64,000 bases of DNA from Hyphomonadaceae bacterium UBA1849 (GCA_002338565.1 DDIN01000008.1:365090-429089), one strand, 5' to 3'; positions 33,383 through 42,941 are shown, counted from the first letter of the stretch. Numbers and translations are program-made. Notes: generated by a model from the letters alone, not told the origin.

Positions 33383-34645
33383 CTAACTAGCCGATAACAA
33401 TACACCGGAGCGACCCAGAATTTCACGCACACCCAACGCCGAACACTGGGCGTTGGTAAAACTTGAATTGCCTGTCAGATTCACCTGGCGCGCAACAAGG
33501 TGAGTACACCCGCTATCGCTGCTTGAGCCTCCGACGAAATCTACTGTCTGATTTGGAAAATAAAGCGCCCCTTCAAGCCTCGTATCGGCCTGTCCATTAA
33601 GCTGTACATTCAGATCAGTTGGCTGGGTATGGCGGTCAGCGAACATAATGAGACCGGAATACTCGCCTGTTGTTTTAGCTGTCAGATCGACAAAACCGCC
33701 GTTCGGAAGAACGATGGTGCCTCCATTGACGAAGAAAATCGTGACGTTTTCACCGACGAGCGACGCATTGGCAGATCGCAGACGTAGCGTGACCCCATCG
33801 ATTATAAAAGTGCCGCCAGATTCGAGCGTCAGGTCTCCATTGCTGCTAATGTCGGAGCAATACCGACCGGACGCCATTGTCATAGTCCTGCGTGGCCCAT
33901 GCCCCGGCGTTTCACACGGCATCTGGTCAATACCAGAAGGAACGTCCAGATCATCATAAGGGTCAGACGCACGGCGCCAGCCGGTTTTCACCGCCGGGCA
34001 GCTATTGAGCGTGATATTCGCTTCGCCATAAACGCCGCCGGACACATAGGCGCACGAAGAGGTCAGCGCGCTGGACCCATTGAGTTCGAGACCATTTTCT
34101 GCGATGGAATTGGATTGCACTGCACAGTCAGGAATAGCGACATCAGCAGTACCCGTAACATTTAGTGCAGCCGGTTCAGTTGGATCGAGCGCCAAAATGC
34201 AAAGCGGCTCCGTCGGCTCAATAATGAGCGCCGTCGCCTCACGCGTCAGATCGACATCACCGCCCATGAGGAGAGATGAGAAGAAGTGGCTCTGTCGTTG
34301 GGTGACGCTTACCTGCACGCCTTCTTTGCCAGCATGATTTCCGGAAGCGACAGGTGTGTCGATTGTGATGGTCGCATCCGCGATGTCGAGGCCGTTCTCA
34401 TGGAGCATGCCCATCGCGGCAAACTGCAGCGCGCCAACATCATCTGTAAGATAGGTTTCGTGCGCCGCCGCAACCGCCGCGGCATCTGCCGCCAGCTGGA
34501 GGCGCTGACCGCTCATCCGCCACATTCCGAAATCGGTTGCGAGGGCGAGCCCGCCGACAATCATAGGAAGAAGGAGTGCAAAAACGATCGCAGAGTTCCC
34601 GGCGTTGTCCGCCCGGAGCTCACGCAGACGCACTGCGCCTGTCAT
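33383..34645 (-). CDS. TadG-like pilus protein (Tad_2/Flp-like N-terminus)
   Basis: 420 residues from ATG 34645 (MTGAVRLRELRADNAGNSAIVFALLLPMIVGGLALATDFG); a start at 34669 adds eight residues. The N-terminal putative Flp-like motif and membrane helix (PF13400) are followed by a long beta-rich extracellular region rich in Ser, Asn and Gly with repeated beta-helix-like stretches (NGDLTLESGGTFIIDGVTLRLRSANASLVGENVTIFFV). TadG-like proteins anchor Tad pili. It is the first gene of the operon; no tadA, tadB, rcpA or tadV gene is nearby. Confidence 0.83.
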   Translation of the reverse strand: MTGAVRLRELRADNAGNSAIVFALLLPMIVGGLALATDFGMWRMSGQRLQLAADAAAVAAAHETYLTDDVGALQFAAMGMLHENGLDIADATITIDTPVASGNHAGKEGVQVSVTQRQSHFFSSLLMGGDVDLTREATALIIEPTEPLCILALDPTEPAALNVTGTADVAIPDCAVQSNSIAENGLELNGSSALTSSCAYVSGGVYGEANITLNSCPAVKTGWRRASDPYDDLDVPSGIDQMPCETPGHGPRRTMTMASGRYCSDISSNGDLTLESGGTFIIDGVTLRLRSANASLVGENVTIFFVNGGTIVLPNGGFVDLTAKTTGEYSGLIMFADRHTQPTDLNVQLNGQADTRLEGALYFPNQTVDFVGGSSSDSGCTHLVARQVNLTGNSSFTNAQCSALGVREILGRSGVLLSAS

Positions 34646-34902
34646 CGTTTTGGCCTCTGGTCTGCCCACTTTAGTGTCTCACCGTTTATCTGTTCTCGGT
34701 TGAGCAAGCAATTTGGCAGCGCGGATTTAAATCATTGCTTTCGAAGAAACATGAATTTTAACCTTCGATATAAACCCGCGTTAAACATAATTTCGCGGCA
34801 GAGGCATTCAGCCCGCCCCCAACGGCCGCTGTTGGATCATGTCATCTCATGACGCTATATCCGTCTTAAGCAGTACCATCGTCACAGGAACGCATTCGCG
34901 AT

Positions 34903-35757
34903 ATGAAAATCACTTATCTCGGCCTCGGCGCTATGGGCGCACGAATGGCAGAAAACCTTTTTAAAGCAGGCCATGAGCTGACGGTCTGGAACCGCACCCC
35001 CGCTGCCGCAGACCCGCTTACATCCATGGGCGCAGCCCGCGCAGATACACCGAAAGACGCTGTCAGTAGCGCAGAGATCGTTGTCTCCTGTGTGCGCGAT
35101 GACGAGGCTTCAAAAGCGGTCTGGCTGGATGAAACACACGGCGCCATTCACGGCATGTCGGCGGACGCAATCGCCATTGAAAGCTCAACACTAACCATTC
35201 AATGGGTTAAAGCGCTCGGCGTCGCATTTGCTGATAAATCCCTGGCATTTCTGGATGCGCCAGTGCTCGGCTCGCGCCCGCAGGCAGAAGGCAAACAGCT
35301 CATTCACGTGGTTGGCGGCGAAGAACAGGTTTTCACAAAAGCGCGAGCTGTTCTCGCGGATATGGGCGGCGCGCAGCATCTGATGGGTCCTGTCGGAACA
35401 GGCGCTGCGATGAAGCTCATGGTCAATTCCATGATGGGCGTTCAAGTGACGGCCCTCGCAGAGCTTCTGGCCGCCACGGAGAAAGGCGGCATTTCGAAAG
35501 CCCGCGCGGCCGAAGTGTTCGGGTCGACGATTGTCTGCTCACCGCAAATGAAAATCGTCTCCGGCCTGATGGCGCAGGGCACGCACAGCCCGCTCTTCCC
35601 TGTCGAGCTGATCGAGAAGGATCTCGGCTATGCGGTGAAAGAAGCAGGCGGCGCAGGCGCCTTGCCCGTAACCGGTTCTGCGCGGGACGTTTTCACCAAA
35701 GCGCTGGAAGCCGGCGATGGCGACCTCAATTTGAGCGCCGTCGAAAAGCTTTACTAA
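34903..35757 (+). CDS. NAD(P)-dependent beta-hydroxyacid dehydrogenase (3-hydroxyisobutyrate dehydrogenase family)
   Basis: 284 residues. The nucleotide-binding GLGAMGARMAENLFKAGH starts the Rossmann domain; DAPVLGSRPQAEGKQL is the substrate-binding motif (normally DAPVSGG), and the catalytic Lys is in GTGAAMKLMVNSMMG. The family oxidises 3-hydroxyisobutyrate, tartronate semialdehyde or succinic semialdehyde-related acids. The change from SGG to LGS in the substrate loop argues for a substrate other than the classical one. Monocistronic with terminator. Confidence 0.9.
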   Translation: MKITYLGLGAMGARMAENLFKAGHELTVWNRTPAAADPLTSMGAARADTPKDAVSSAEIVVSCVRDDEASKAVWLDETHGAIHGMSADAIAIESSTLTIQWVKALGVAFADKSLAFLDAPVLGSRPQAEGKQLIHVVGGEEQVFTKARAVLADMGGAQHLMGPVGTGAAMKLMVNSMMGVQVTALAELLAATEKGGISKARAAEVFGSTIVCSPQMKIVSGLMAQGTHSPLFPVELIEKDLGYAVKEAGGAGALPVTGSARDVFTKALEAGDGDLNLSAVEKLY

Positions 35758-35770
35758 CGAACATTCAGTT

Positions 35771-35798
35771 CCCCGCTGACTGTGCTGGCGGGGTTTTT
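35771..35798 (+). terminator. Rho-independent terminator
   Basis: CCCCGC (35771-35776) and GCGGGG (35788-35793) followed by TTTTT to 35798, 13 bases after the dehydrogenase stop. Confidence 0.8.
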
Positions 35799-35868
35799 GC
35801 TTGCAAACTGAACTCCCACACGAAGCCGTGAACCAAACGTGACGGCTGCCCCACTTCCAATAAATAAA

Positions 35869-35879
35869 TGACTGGTCTA
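35869..35879 (+). promoter_or_regulatory. Candidate TetR operator
   Basis: TGACTGGTCTA is nearly the palindrome TAGACCAGTCTA (one end changed) and lies just upstream of the tetR start. GAC and GTC arms around TG are typical of autoregulated TetR/SDR gene pairs. Assignment is inference. Confidence 0.45.
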
Positions 35880-35889
35880 TTTTTAATTC

Positions 35890-36483
35890 ATGGCACGCAC
35901 ACGAAACGATAAAACCTACACCGCATCCTATGACCGGCTCATCGAGACAGGCCTCACCCTGTTTCGCCGGAACGGCTTTGATGCCACGGGTATTGGCGAG
36001 ATCCTCGAAACGAGCGGCCTGCCAAAGGGATCATTCTATCACTACTTCCGCTCCAAAGAGGCGTTCGGTCTCGCCGTGGCGGATGTCTATCACCAGAACC
36101 AGATGCGGTTTGCCCGCTCAATCCTCAGCCGCAAAGAAGCTCCGGAACTCGACCGGTTGCGCGAGTTTTTCAGCGAAGCCCATCTCATCTTCGAATCCAT
36201 GAATTTTTCGGAAGGCTGCCTGATGTGCAATCTTTCGAACGAGCTCGGCAGCCAGAACGATGCCTTTCAGGCTGCGCTCTCCCGCTACTGGAAAGAGCTG
36301 TCCGCCGAGATCGAAACCTGCCTGACGCCAGAGGTTCTGAGCGAACTCGGCCTTACCCGCCTCACACCGACAGAAGCCGCAGACGCCCTTCTGAACGGTT
36401 GGAGCGGTGCGCTCACACGCATGAAAGCGGAGCGCACTGAAGCCCCCCTAACCCTCTTCAAGAAAACCATGTTGAAGGACTAA
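35890..36483 (+). CDS. TetR/AcrR family transcriptional regulator
   Basis: 197 residues. The HTH is seen in LIETGLTLFRRNGFDATGIGEILETSGLPKGSFYHYFRSKEAFGLAV (about 14-60). The ligand domain is all-helical with SEGCLMCNLSNELGS, typical of a TetR subgroup that senses electrophiles or quinones and often has a reactive Cys (C110/C113 region). The next gene, an SDR oxidoreductase, begins nine bases later and is the likely regulated partner. Confidence 0.9.
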   Translation: MARTRNDKTYTASYDRLIETGLTLFRRNGFDATGIGEILETSGLPKGSFYHYFRSKEAFGLAVADVYHQNQMRFARSILSRKEAPELDRLREFFSEAHLIFESMNFSEGCLMCNLSNELGSQNDAFQAALSRYWKELSAEIETCLTPEVLSELGLTRLTPTEAADALLNGWSGALTRMKAERTEAPLTLFKKTMLKD

Positions 36484-36491
36484 CTCCCCCC

Positions 36492-37379
36492 ATGACTTCC
36501 CAGGTCTCCTCCCCGAAAACTGTACTTATAACCGGCGCCAGCCGCGGCATTGGCCTTCTGACGGCCAAGTCTCTCCTCGCAGAATGCTATCATGTGTTTG
36601 CAGGCATGCGCGCACCTGACACCCGCAACCGGAAAGCCGCATCAGAGCTGCAAAAACTGGCGACTACCAATCGCGGCAAGCTCACAATTCTCGATCTTGA
36701 TGTTGCAAGCGATGAGAGCGTCGAACGCGCCGTAGCAACTGCTCTATCTTATGGCCCGCTTGATGCGCTGGTAAACAATGCAGGCGTTATGCCGGTCGGC
36801 ATCACCGAAGCTTTCACCATGACGCAGATCAAGGATCTGTTCGAAGTGAATGTGTATGGCGTTGCCCGCACCGCCCGCGCGGTTCTGCCAGCCATGCGCC
36901 AGAATGGTGCCGGCATCATCATCAATCTCAGTTCAGCGGCCGGGCGTCTTTCGCTTCCATTCTTCGGCATTTATTGCTCCAGCAAATGGGCGATGGAAAG
37001 CTATATCGAGACGTTGAACATCGAGCTGGAAGGCTCCGGCGTTGAGGCGGTGATCTTACAACCAAGCGCGCACCGTACCGACCTTGTCGCGACCTCACCT
37101 GCCCCGAATGAATCCGACAGGGCGACAGCTTATGGCGCGATGTCAGAAGGCGGGGACCGCATGCTTGGCATGTTCCAGTCTGCCTTCGACCAGAATGCCG
37201 AAATCAACGATGCGCAGAACGTAGCAGACGCCATTCAGCGCCTGATCGAACAGGACGGCCCGCGCCCTGTGCGCACTGTGGTTGGTGAGGATATGGGTGT
37301 TGATGGCATTAATAATGCCGTCGCACCGTTCCAGAACGGCCTTATCGACCAGTTGAAAACGGTCTACGCACCGGCTTAA
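36492..37379 (+). CDS. Short-chain dehydrogenase/reductase
   Basis: 295 residues. TGASRGIG (residues 14-21) binds NAD(P), NNAGV marks the fold, and the catalytic Ser/Tyr/Lys are in LSSAAGRLSLPFFGIYCSSK (Y and K around 161 and 165). The substrate is unknown. It is likely co-transcribed with the TetR gene upstream and repressed by it until an aldehyde, quinone or similar ligand appears; that is inference from gene order. Convergent with the CDP-alcohol phosphatidyltransferase gene, with a four-base overlap of stops. Confidence 0.9.
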   Translation: MTSQVSSPKTVLITGASRGIGLLTAKSLLAECYHVFAGMRAPDTRNRKAASELQKLATTNRGKLTILDLDVASDESVERAVATALSYGPLDALVNNAGVMPVGITEAFTMTQIKDLFEVNVYGVARTARAVLPAMRQNGAGIIINLSSAAGRLSLPFFGIYCSSKWAMESYIETLNIELEGSGVEAVILQPSAHRTDLVATSPAPNESDRATAYGAMSEGGDRMLGMFQSAFDQNAEINDAQNVADAIQRLIEQDGPRPVRTVVGEDMGVDGINNAVAPFQNGLIDQLKTVYAPA

Positions 37380-37975
37380 TTGTCAGCTTCTGCCTTCTGC
37401 GCTTTGTAAGCACGAAGCGCTGCAAAAATGTTCGGTTGATCCTGCATCCAGATCGGGATCAGCCGAACAGCTATGAACTCTTCGGTTATGGCGACTACGC
37501 CCATAAAAATGGTCGGCCAGAAGAACCAAAGAGGTTCATGACCAACTAACAGTTCAAATAGCACCGCATAATACGGAAGCGCCCAAAGTTTCGCTGACCA
37601 GAAGTGAAACGCTGCCCCGCGCCCGTATCGCATGAAATCATGCGCCGTGCTGATGCCTTTATAAATTCCTATGGCACCAATCGCCCAGAGAAGCGGCGCA
37701 AGCATCTCGAAGCGAAACACCAAAGCGAAGCCAGTGTAGGAAAGCACAAAGATCAGGTCAGCCCACCCGTCTGCACGTCGCAACAGCACGCTCACAACGT
37801 TCCATCGACGCGCAAGGATTCCATCATAAATATCGGAAAGCAAAGCCAGCGGTATGAGCAGTGCCGGGATCCACATGCTCCAGCCGAAAAATTGGAACAG
37901 CCACGGCGTCAGGCCGCACAATCCCCTGAACCAGACAAAGATCCAGGGGATTTTCGATTTCAGATCAGGAGACAA
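37376..37975 (-). CDS. CDP-alcohol phosphatidyltransferase-like membrane protein
   Basis: About 199 residues if translation starts at TTG 37975 (SPDLKSKIPWIFVWFRGLCGL), which has AAGG at proper distance inside the end of lysK; GTG 37981 is another option. The family motif DxxDGxxAR...DxxxD is seen in SDIYDGILARRWNVVSVLLRRADGWADLI, but the usual Gly eight residues after AR is Leu. Such enzymes move a phosphoalcohol from CDP-linked donors to make phospholipids. About five membrane segments follow. The overlap with lysK suggests coupled translation. Confidence 0.78.
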   Translation of the reverse strand: MSPDLKSKIPWIFVWFRGLCGLTPWLFQFFGWSMWIPALLIPLALLSDIYDGILARRWNVVSVLLRRADGWADLIFVLSYTGFALVFRFEMLAPLLWAIGAIGIYKGISTAHDFMRYGRGAAFHFWSAKLWALPYYAVLFELLVGHEPLWFFWPTIFMGVVAITEEFIAVRLIPIWMQDQPNIFAALRAYKAQKAEADN

Positions 37976-39563
37976 ACTCACCCTTGAGCGCGTCTTCGAT
38001 AAGGTCGGCTGTCGCATCGACGCCATAGATCGCGATGAAGCCACCAAAGCGCGGGCCTTGGGACTGTCCGAGGCAAACCTCGTAAATCGCCTTGAACCAG
38101 TCACGCAAATTCTCAAAGTTCTGAGACTTACCGGCCGTGAAGGTCAGCGTTTGCAGGTCTTCACCCGTTACCGGACCATCATAGCTGCGCAGGAGTGAAA
38201 CCAGCTCTGTCAAAGCGGCACGTTCCTGATCAGTCGGCGCACGATAAACCTTCGCAGGCTTCACGAAGTCCTCATAGTAAGCGAGCGCATAGCCAACCAG
38301 ATGGTCCAGGAATGGCGCGTTCTCCGGCGTTGCATCCGGCGCATACTTGGTAATGAAGCCCCAGATCAGCTCTTTGGAGTTCGCATTCGCAGCCGACACG
38401 AGGTTCAAGAGCAGCGCAAAGCTCACCGGCACGTTCAGCTGAGGCGGCTTACCACCATGAATGTGCCAGACAGGGTTTTCCAGCTGCTTGGCAGGCTCTT
38501 CTTCGTGATACTTCTCAACGAAGGTGAGATACTCGTCCACCGCCTTCGGGATCACATCGAAATAGAGCTTCTTCGCCGCGCGCGGCTTCTGCCACATGAA
38601 GAGCGCGAGGCTCTCTTGCGGGGCATATTTCAGCCATTGCTCGACCGAGATGCCATTGCCTTTCGACTTGGAGATTTTCTCGCCTTTGTCGTCGAGGAAC
38701 AGCTCATAGACATATTGCTCTGGCGGGCGTTCACCGAGGATGCGGCAGATCTTGGAGTAGATCGGCGCGTTCGCCTGGTGGTCCTTGCCGAACATCTCAA
38801 AGTCGACGCCAAGCGCAGCCCAGCGCATGCCGAAGTCTGGCTTCCACTGCAGCTTTGCATTACCGCCCGTAACGGAGATGGTGACGTCTGACCCGTCTTC
38901 ATCCTCGAATGTGATCTCGCCTTTGGCGGCATCGACATTTTTCATCGGTACGTAGAGCACACGGCCAGATTTCGGAGAGATGGGCAGGAATGGCGAATAA
39001 GTTGCGCGGCGCTCCTCACCGAAGGTTGGCAGCATTACACCCATGATCTCGTCATACTTTTCCGCAGCGCGCAGAAGCATCGGATCATAAGTGCCGTTCT
39101 TGTAGAGCTCGGTTGCGGACGCGAACTCGTACTCGAAGCCAAAGCTGTCGAGGAAGGCCCGCAGGCGTGCATTCATATGCGCACCATAGCTGTCATGCGT
39201 GCCAAACGGGTCTGGCACATCTGTCAGCGGCTTTTGCAGATATTCTTCAAGGCTCTCAGGGTTTGGAACCGTTGGCGGCACTTTGCGCATGCCGTCCATA
39301 TCGTCTGACACACAGATCAGGCGCGTCGGGATTTTGCCCTCCGTCAGCGTTTCAAACGCGACGCGCACCATCGTCGTACGGACGACCTCACCAAACGTGC
39401 CGATATGCGGCAGACCGGACGGACCATAGCCTGTCTCGAACGTGACGGGACGGGTGAGCGGTTTGCCCTGTTTTTCCATCTGCTCGACGCGCTGTTTAAG
39501 CTTCTGCGCCAGCTCGAAAGGCCAGGCTTTAGCGTTCGCTGCGAGAGTGGAAATGTCGGTCAT
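37965..39563 (-). CDS. lysK: Class I lysyl-tRNA synthetase
   Basis: 532 residues. The class I signatures are GPSGLPHIGTFGEV (HIGH-type) and DKGEKISKSKG (KMSKS-type), as in archaeal and alphaproteobacterial class I LysRS. It charges tRNA-Lys. Most bacteria use class II LysRS; the class I form is a lineage marker here. Its 3' end overlaps the start of the CDP-alcohol phosphatidyltransferase gene by about 10 bases. Confidence 0.96.
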   Translation of the reverse strand: MTDISTLAANAKAWPFELAQKLKQRVEQMEKQGKPLTRPVTFETGYGPSGLPHIGTFGEVVRTTMVRVAFETLTEGKIPTRLICVSDDMDGMRKVPPTVPNPESLEEYLQKPLTDVPDPFGTHDSYGAHMNARLRAFLDSFGFEYEFASATELYKNGTYDPMLLRAAEKYDEIMGVMLPTFGEERRATYSPFLPISPKSGRVLYVPMKNVDAAKGEITFEDEDGSDVTISVTGGNAKLQWKPDFGMRWAALGVDFEMFGKDHQANAPIYSKICRILGERPPEQYVYELFLDDKGEKISKSKGNGISVEQWLKYAPQESLALFMWQKPRAAKKLYFDVIPKAVDEYLTFVEKYHEEEPAKQLENPVWHIHGGKPPQLNVPVSFALLLNLVSAANANSKELIWGFITKYAPDATPENAPFLDHLVGYALAYYEDFVKPAKVYRAPTDQERAALTELVSLLRSYDGPVTGEDLQTLTFTAGKSQNFENLRDWFKAIYEVCLGQSQGPRFGGFIAIYGVDATADLIEDALKGEFVS

Positions 39564-39920
39564 TTTATGGGTTTGCCTTTAGTGATTAAACCAAGCGCGG
39601 GAGTTAGGCCTGATGGGGCTTTGGGTCAAGGTTTTACGGGGAGTTGAAGCACTTGTCATGACAGCACTTGGCTTGTTCTGTCTCTGACCGTCCCCGCACA
39701 TACCCCGCTGCATGATAGCACAGCCACATCTTAACGCTCACGCTGACTGCATTAACCAGTTTTGATACAGTGTAAAAAGCGGGCCGCTCGAAAGAAATTT
39801 ACTTTCAACTCAGAACACTAAAACTATGCGGTGTATAAAATGCGCACGATTGAAATCCCGCTTTATTAACCTTTCCCGACCAGTAATGCCCGCCTCTTTG
39901 GAGGGGTAGGAAAACCAAGA
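39564..39920. other. 357-base intergenic region upstream of lysK and the chemoreceptor gene
   Basis: It carries the promoters of the two divergent genes. A ten-base palindrome TGTCATGACA is at 39654-39663, with AGCACTT flanking it on both sides. Several TTAA-containing stretches occur, but none fits the CtrA spacing. No small gene seen. Confidence 0.4.
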
Positions 39921-41318
39921 ATGATAAGCACTCTACTTGCAAGAAAACCAAAAGCTGACACCACAATCCAGCTGAGTGAACAGAGTCCGAAAGAGACGGT
40001 CACGTCCAGCGAACTCGTCAAATGTCTCGAACACTTCATCGATCACAATGCGACCGACATGGTTGGCATCTCGGCCCGCGAACGCGCGCTTCTGGAGAAG
40101 CTGTGCGAGCGCCTTAAAGCGTCGGATAACACAGCACTTCGCGGCGCGGTCAACGCATCCATGACGGCAAGCAAGGTTCAGGCCGGTCTCGCAAATGCCT
40201 TTTCCGACATTTCCGATGTCCGCCAGCACAGCCAGATCATGGCAGGCGCTATTCAGGAGCTCGACTCCTCGATTTCGCAAATATCCATCTCAGCGCAATC
40301 TATCGATCAGGGGCTTCAGCTATCTGCTGACGAGACGCGCCTGTCTGCCGAAGAAGTTGATCAGGCCACTGCGTCTGTTCGCAACACAACAGCGAGCCTT
40401 GAGCATATTGTCGGCAATATGCAGGAGCTGGAAAACGCGGCGACGCAAATCCGCGGCATGTCCAAAACGATTGAGGATATTGCAGGCCAGACCAATCTGC
40501 TCGCGCTCAACGCCACGATCGAGGCTGCCCGTGCAGGCGATGCCGGTCGCGGCTTTGCTGTTGTTGCCTCGGAAGTGAAATCCCTTTCCGACCAGACGGC
40601 CAAAACAACCGAACAGATCGCCGAGCGCATCCACAATCTGGAAAGCGCGATTGAGATGATCGTTGGCGCGGTGACAAGCGCGCAAACCTCTGCCCGCGAC
40701 GCCGAAGAGATAACCAACTCTGCAAACCATCGCGTTCAGAACACGACGCAGAGCATTTTGAACAATGCCGACGCGGTTTCCGCCCTGGCCAATGTAATCA
40801 ATGATCAGAAAGCCGCGACAGCGGAACTCGCCCGCGGCGTCGATCAGGTCGCTCAACAAAGCCAGAGCGCGCAAAGCAAGCTGCAGGCGACAACGAAAGT
40901 CGCGTCTGAATCGGAAAACCAGATCACGGCCCAGTTCGACGAGCTGGAAAAGCGTAAAGTGGCCAATTACGTGCTCTATCGCGCCAAGTCCGATCATATG
41001 ATCTGGAAGAAACGCCTCGCCGCACTCCTTTCCGGTCTGTCCGAACTCAGTGAACACGAGCTGGCGGACCACCATTCCTGTCGCCTTGGCAAATGGTGGG
41101 ATGGCGAGATTGGAAACGAGATTTCAAGCCTCGCATCCTTCAAGGCGATTGAAGCGCCGCACCGCGCGGTTCATGCGAGCGGCCGCTGTGCAGCAGAGCT
41201 CTACAATCGCGGCGACAAGGCGGGCGCTCAACAAGCCTATCTTGAAATGGAGCGGGCTTCAGAAGACGTGATCCAGCGTCTCGACGAGCTGATCTCCAAG
41301 CTTGAGGCACAAGCGTAG
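39921..41318 (+). CDS. Soluble methyl-accepting chemoreceptor with C-terminal CZB zinc-binding domain
   Basis: 465 residues and no membrane segment. The signalling hairpin is IEDIAGQTNLLALNATIEAARAGDAGRGFAVVASEVKSLSDQTA (about 185-230). The last 120 residues match the CZB domain, with zinc ligands in KSDHMIWKKRL, DHHSCRLGKWW and APHRAVH. CZB receptors sense zinc-thiolate oxidation, e.g. by hypochlorous acid, or cellular zinc. The N-terminal 100 residues show no known sensor domain. It is convergent with a lone receiver protein. Confidence 0.9.
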   Translation: MISTLLARKPKADTTIQLSEQSPKETVTSSELVKCLEHFIDHNATDMVGISARERALLEKLCERLKASDNTALRGAVNASMTASKVQAGLANAFSDISDVRQHSQIMAGAIQELDSSISQISISAQSIDQGLQLSADETRLSAEEVDQATASVRNTTASLEHIVGNMQELENAATQIRGMSKTIEDIAGQTNLLALNATIEAARAGDAGRGFAVVASEVKSLSDQTAKTTEQIAERIHNLESAIEMIVGAVTSAQTSARDAEEITNSANHRVQNTTQSILNNADAVSALANVINDQKAATAELARGVDQVAQQSQSAQSKLQATTKVASESENQITAQFDELEKRKVANYVLYRAKSDHMIWKKRLAALLSGLSELSEHELADHHSCRLGKWWDGEIGNEISSLASFKAIEAPHRAVHASGRCAAELYNRGDKAGAQQAYLEMERASEDVIQRLDELISKLEAQA

Positions 41319-41355
41319 ACGCAAACCGGACGCAAAGTACCTTAGGAAGCCACTT

Positions 41356-41796
41356 TTAGGCTCTAGGCCTGATCTCTCCGGGCGCAGGCAAATCGGGCAC
41401 TGCCTGCTGGATACAATCTAGCAGGCACGCCATGTCGACAGGTTTGAGAAGACTGAATCGTGCACGTTTCAGTAGCTCGATTTTATCTCCTTCGAAATGA
41501 CTGAGATTACTTGAAAGAACGATAACCGGCGGGGCGCGTCGGTCATCAATGGCCGTCAGTTTTTTGATCAGTCCAAAGCCGTCACAAATTGGCATCTGCA
41601 AATCTGTTATCACAAGATCGGGTTCATATTTGAGCGCTTTATCAAAGCCCTCTTCTCCATCGGAGGCTGCAATGCATTCAATGCCCCAAGCCTCCAGCAT
41701 GGCACGAAGCGTAAGTCGGCAATATTCGCTGTCGTCTACAATTAGCACACGCAAAAGATGACGCGCGCCCGTTGGCGGGCTGACTGGCACACACAT
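41356..41796 (-). CDS. Single-domain response regulator (CheY-like)
   Basis: 146 residues. Acidic pair D21-D22, phosphoacceptor D65 in VITDLQMPICDG and K118 in LLKPVD are present; the usual Thr/Ser switch is S95 (VIVLSSN). No output domain follows. It may relay phosphate in chemotaxis or cell-cycle signalling. Convergent with the chemoreceptor gene (38 bases apart) and divergent from an AraC gene. The first 14 residues are outside the domain, so an internal start such as GTG 41748 is possible. Confidence 0.88.
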   Translation of the reverse strand: MCVPVSPPTGARHLLRVLIVDDSEYCRLTLRAMLEAWGIECIAASDGEEGFDKALKYEPDLVITDLQMPICDGFGLIKKLTAIDDRRAPPVIVLSSNLSHFEGDKIELLKRARFSLLKPVDMACLLDCIQQAVPDLPAPGEIRPRA

Positions 41797-41927
41797 TCCA
41801 AGTGACCTGAGTTTGAGGAGTTAAGGCTCGCCTCTTAAGCGATATTTGGAAGTTTTTCTTGCTCTGATGCGACCATTACTTGATAAATTACGACAAATTA
41901 TGCCGATAAACGTTAGGTAGCGGATTC

Positions 41928-42941
41928 TTGAGGGAACTTGTCAGAGCTGGCGCATGGAAAGGCCTGCCCGAACTCATATCAGACCTGGGCGGCCAACCCA
42001 CCGAGGTATTGAGAGTCGCAGGGCTTTCGATGCGTGACCTAGACAATCCGAATGCCTATCTGCCTCTGAAGTCACTTATCGACACGCTGGAAATTGCGGC
42101 TGAAGAAACGGGCAGGCCGGATTTTGGGCTTCTTTCAGGCCTGCACACTTCTCAGAATGTCGGCGCACTCGCTTTGGCCGTTCTGAACGCGCCGACAGTG
42201 CGAGAAGGTATTCAACTCGCCACGCGATACATTCACATCCACAATCCGGGTATTCAGGCCGAACTTATCCGGATTGATGACAGAAATGAACGCTTGAGGC
42301 TAACCTTATCCAATCCGGAGCATGCGCAATTCGTGCAATTTAGCGAGCGGCTTGTGAGCGGCGCTTATCACCTGATCTCCGCTCTGGTCGGGCCGGGTTT
42401 TGCTGTCAGTCAGGTGTCGCTTTATACGCCGAGGTATTCTGCTCCGCATGTGTATGAATCGCTATTTGGACTGACACCAGATTTCGAATTTGAAACGGGC
42501 GGATTTGTGCTGACATCTGAACAGCTCGGGCGCCGGAAACCGGGCAATGATGCGCATATTATGCAGATCGCAGAAACTCATCTAATGACCCTCGCTCCCC
42601 CTACCGGCGCGAACCTGACCGAGCAGGTCTCAATGCTGATACGCGGTTTTCTTGCGGGCAACCAATGCACGAGCGAGAAAATCGCGCACTCGTTATCTAC
42701 ACATCCGCGTACGCTTCAAAGACGGCTACGGGAAGAAGGCACGTCTTTTGAAGCACTAAAAGACGGCATCAAGCGAAACCGCGCGGAGACACTACTCGCA
42801 CAACCGGATCTGACCATTACAGATGTTGCCTTCATGTTAGGATATTCGGAGACCTCGACCTTCTCACGGAAAACGAGAGACTGGTTCGGACTGTCGCCCA
42901 GAGAGTTTCGTAAACAGCTGGGCGGTGACAACCGTCACTAG
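41928..42941 (+). CDS. AraC family regulator (OruR/ArgR-like, Arabinose_bd N-domain)
   Basis: 337 residues with TTG start 41928 (MRELVRAGAWKGLPELISDLGGQP). Residues about 15-205 match the PF12625 N-domain; the C-terminal double HTH is KIAHSLSTHPRTLQRRLREEGTSFEALKD to MLGYSETSTFSRKTRDWFGLSPREFRKQL. Such regulators control amino acid, lipid or sterol catabolism and quorum-like genes; the target here is unknown. No ATG precedes the conserved N-terminus, so TTG is the best choice. Confidence 0.9.
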   Translation: MRELVRAGAWKGLPELISDLGGQPTEVLRVAGLSMRDLDNPNAYLPLKSLIDTLEIAAEETGRPDFGLLSGLHTSQNVGALALAVLNAPTVREGIQLATRYIHIHNPGIQAELIRIDDRNERLRLTLSNPEHAQFVQFSERLVSGAYHLISALVGPGFAVSQVSLYTPRYSAPHVYESLFGLTPDFEFETGGFVLTSEQLGRRKPGNDAHIMQIAETHLMTLAPPTGANLTEQVSMLIRGFLAGNQCTSEKIAHSLSTHPRTLQRRLREEGTSFEALKDGIKRNRAETLLAQPDLTITDVAFMLGYSETSTFSRKTRDWFGLSPREFRKQLGGDNRH

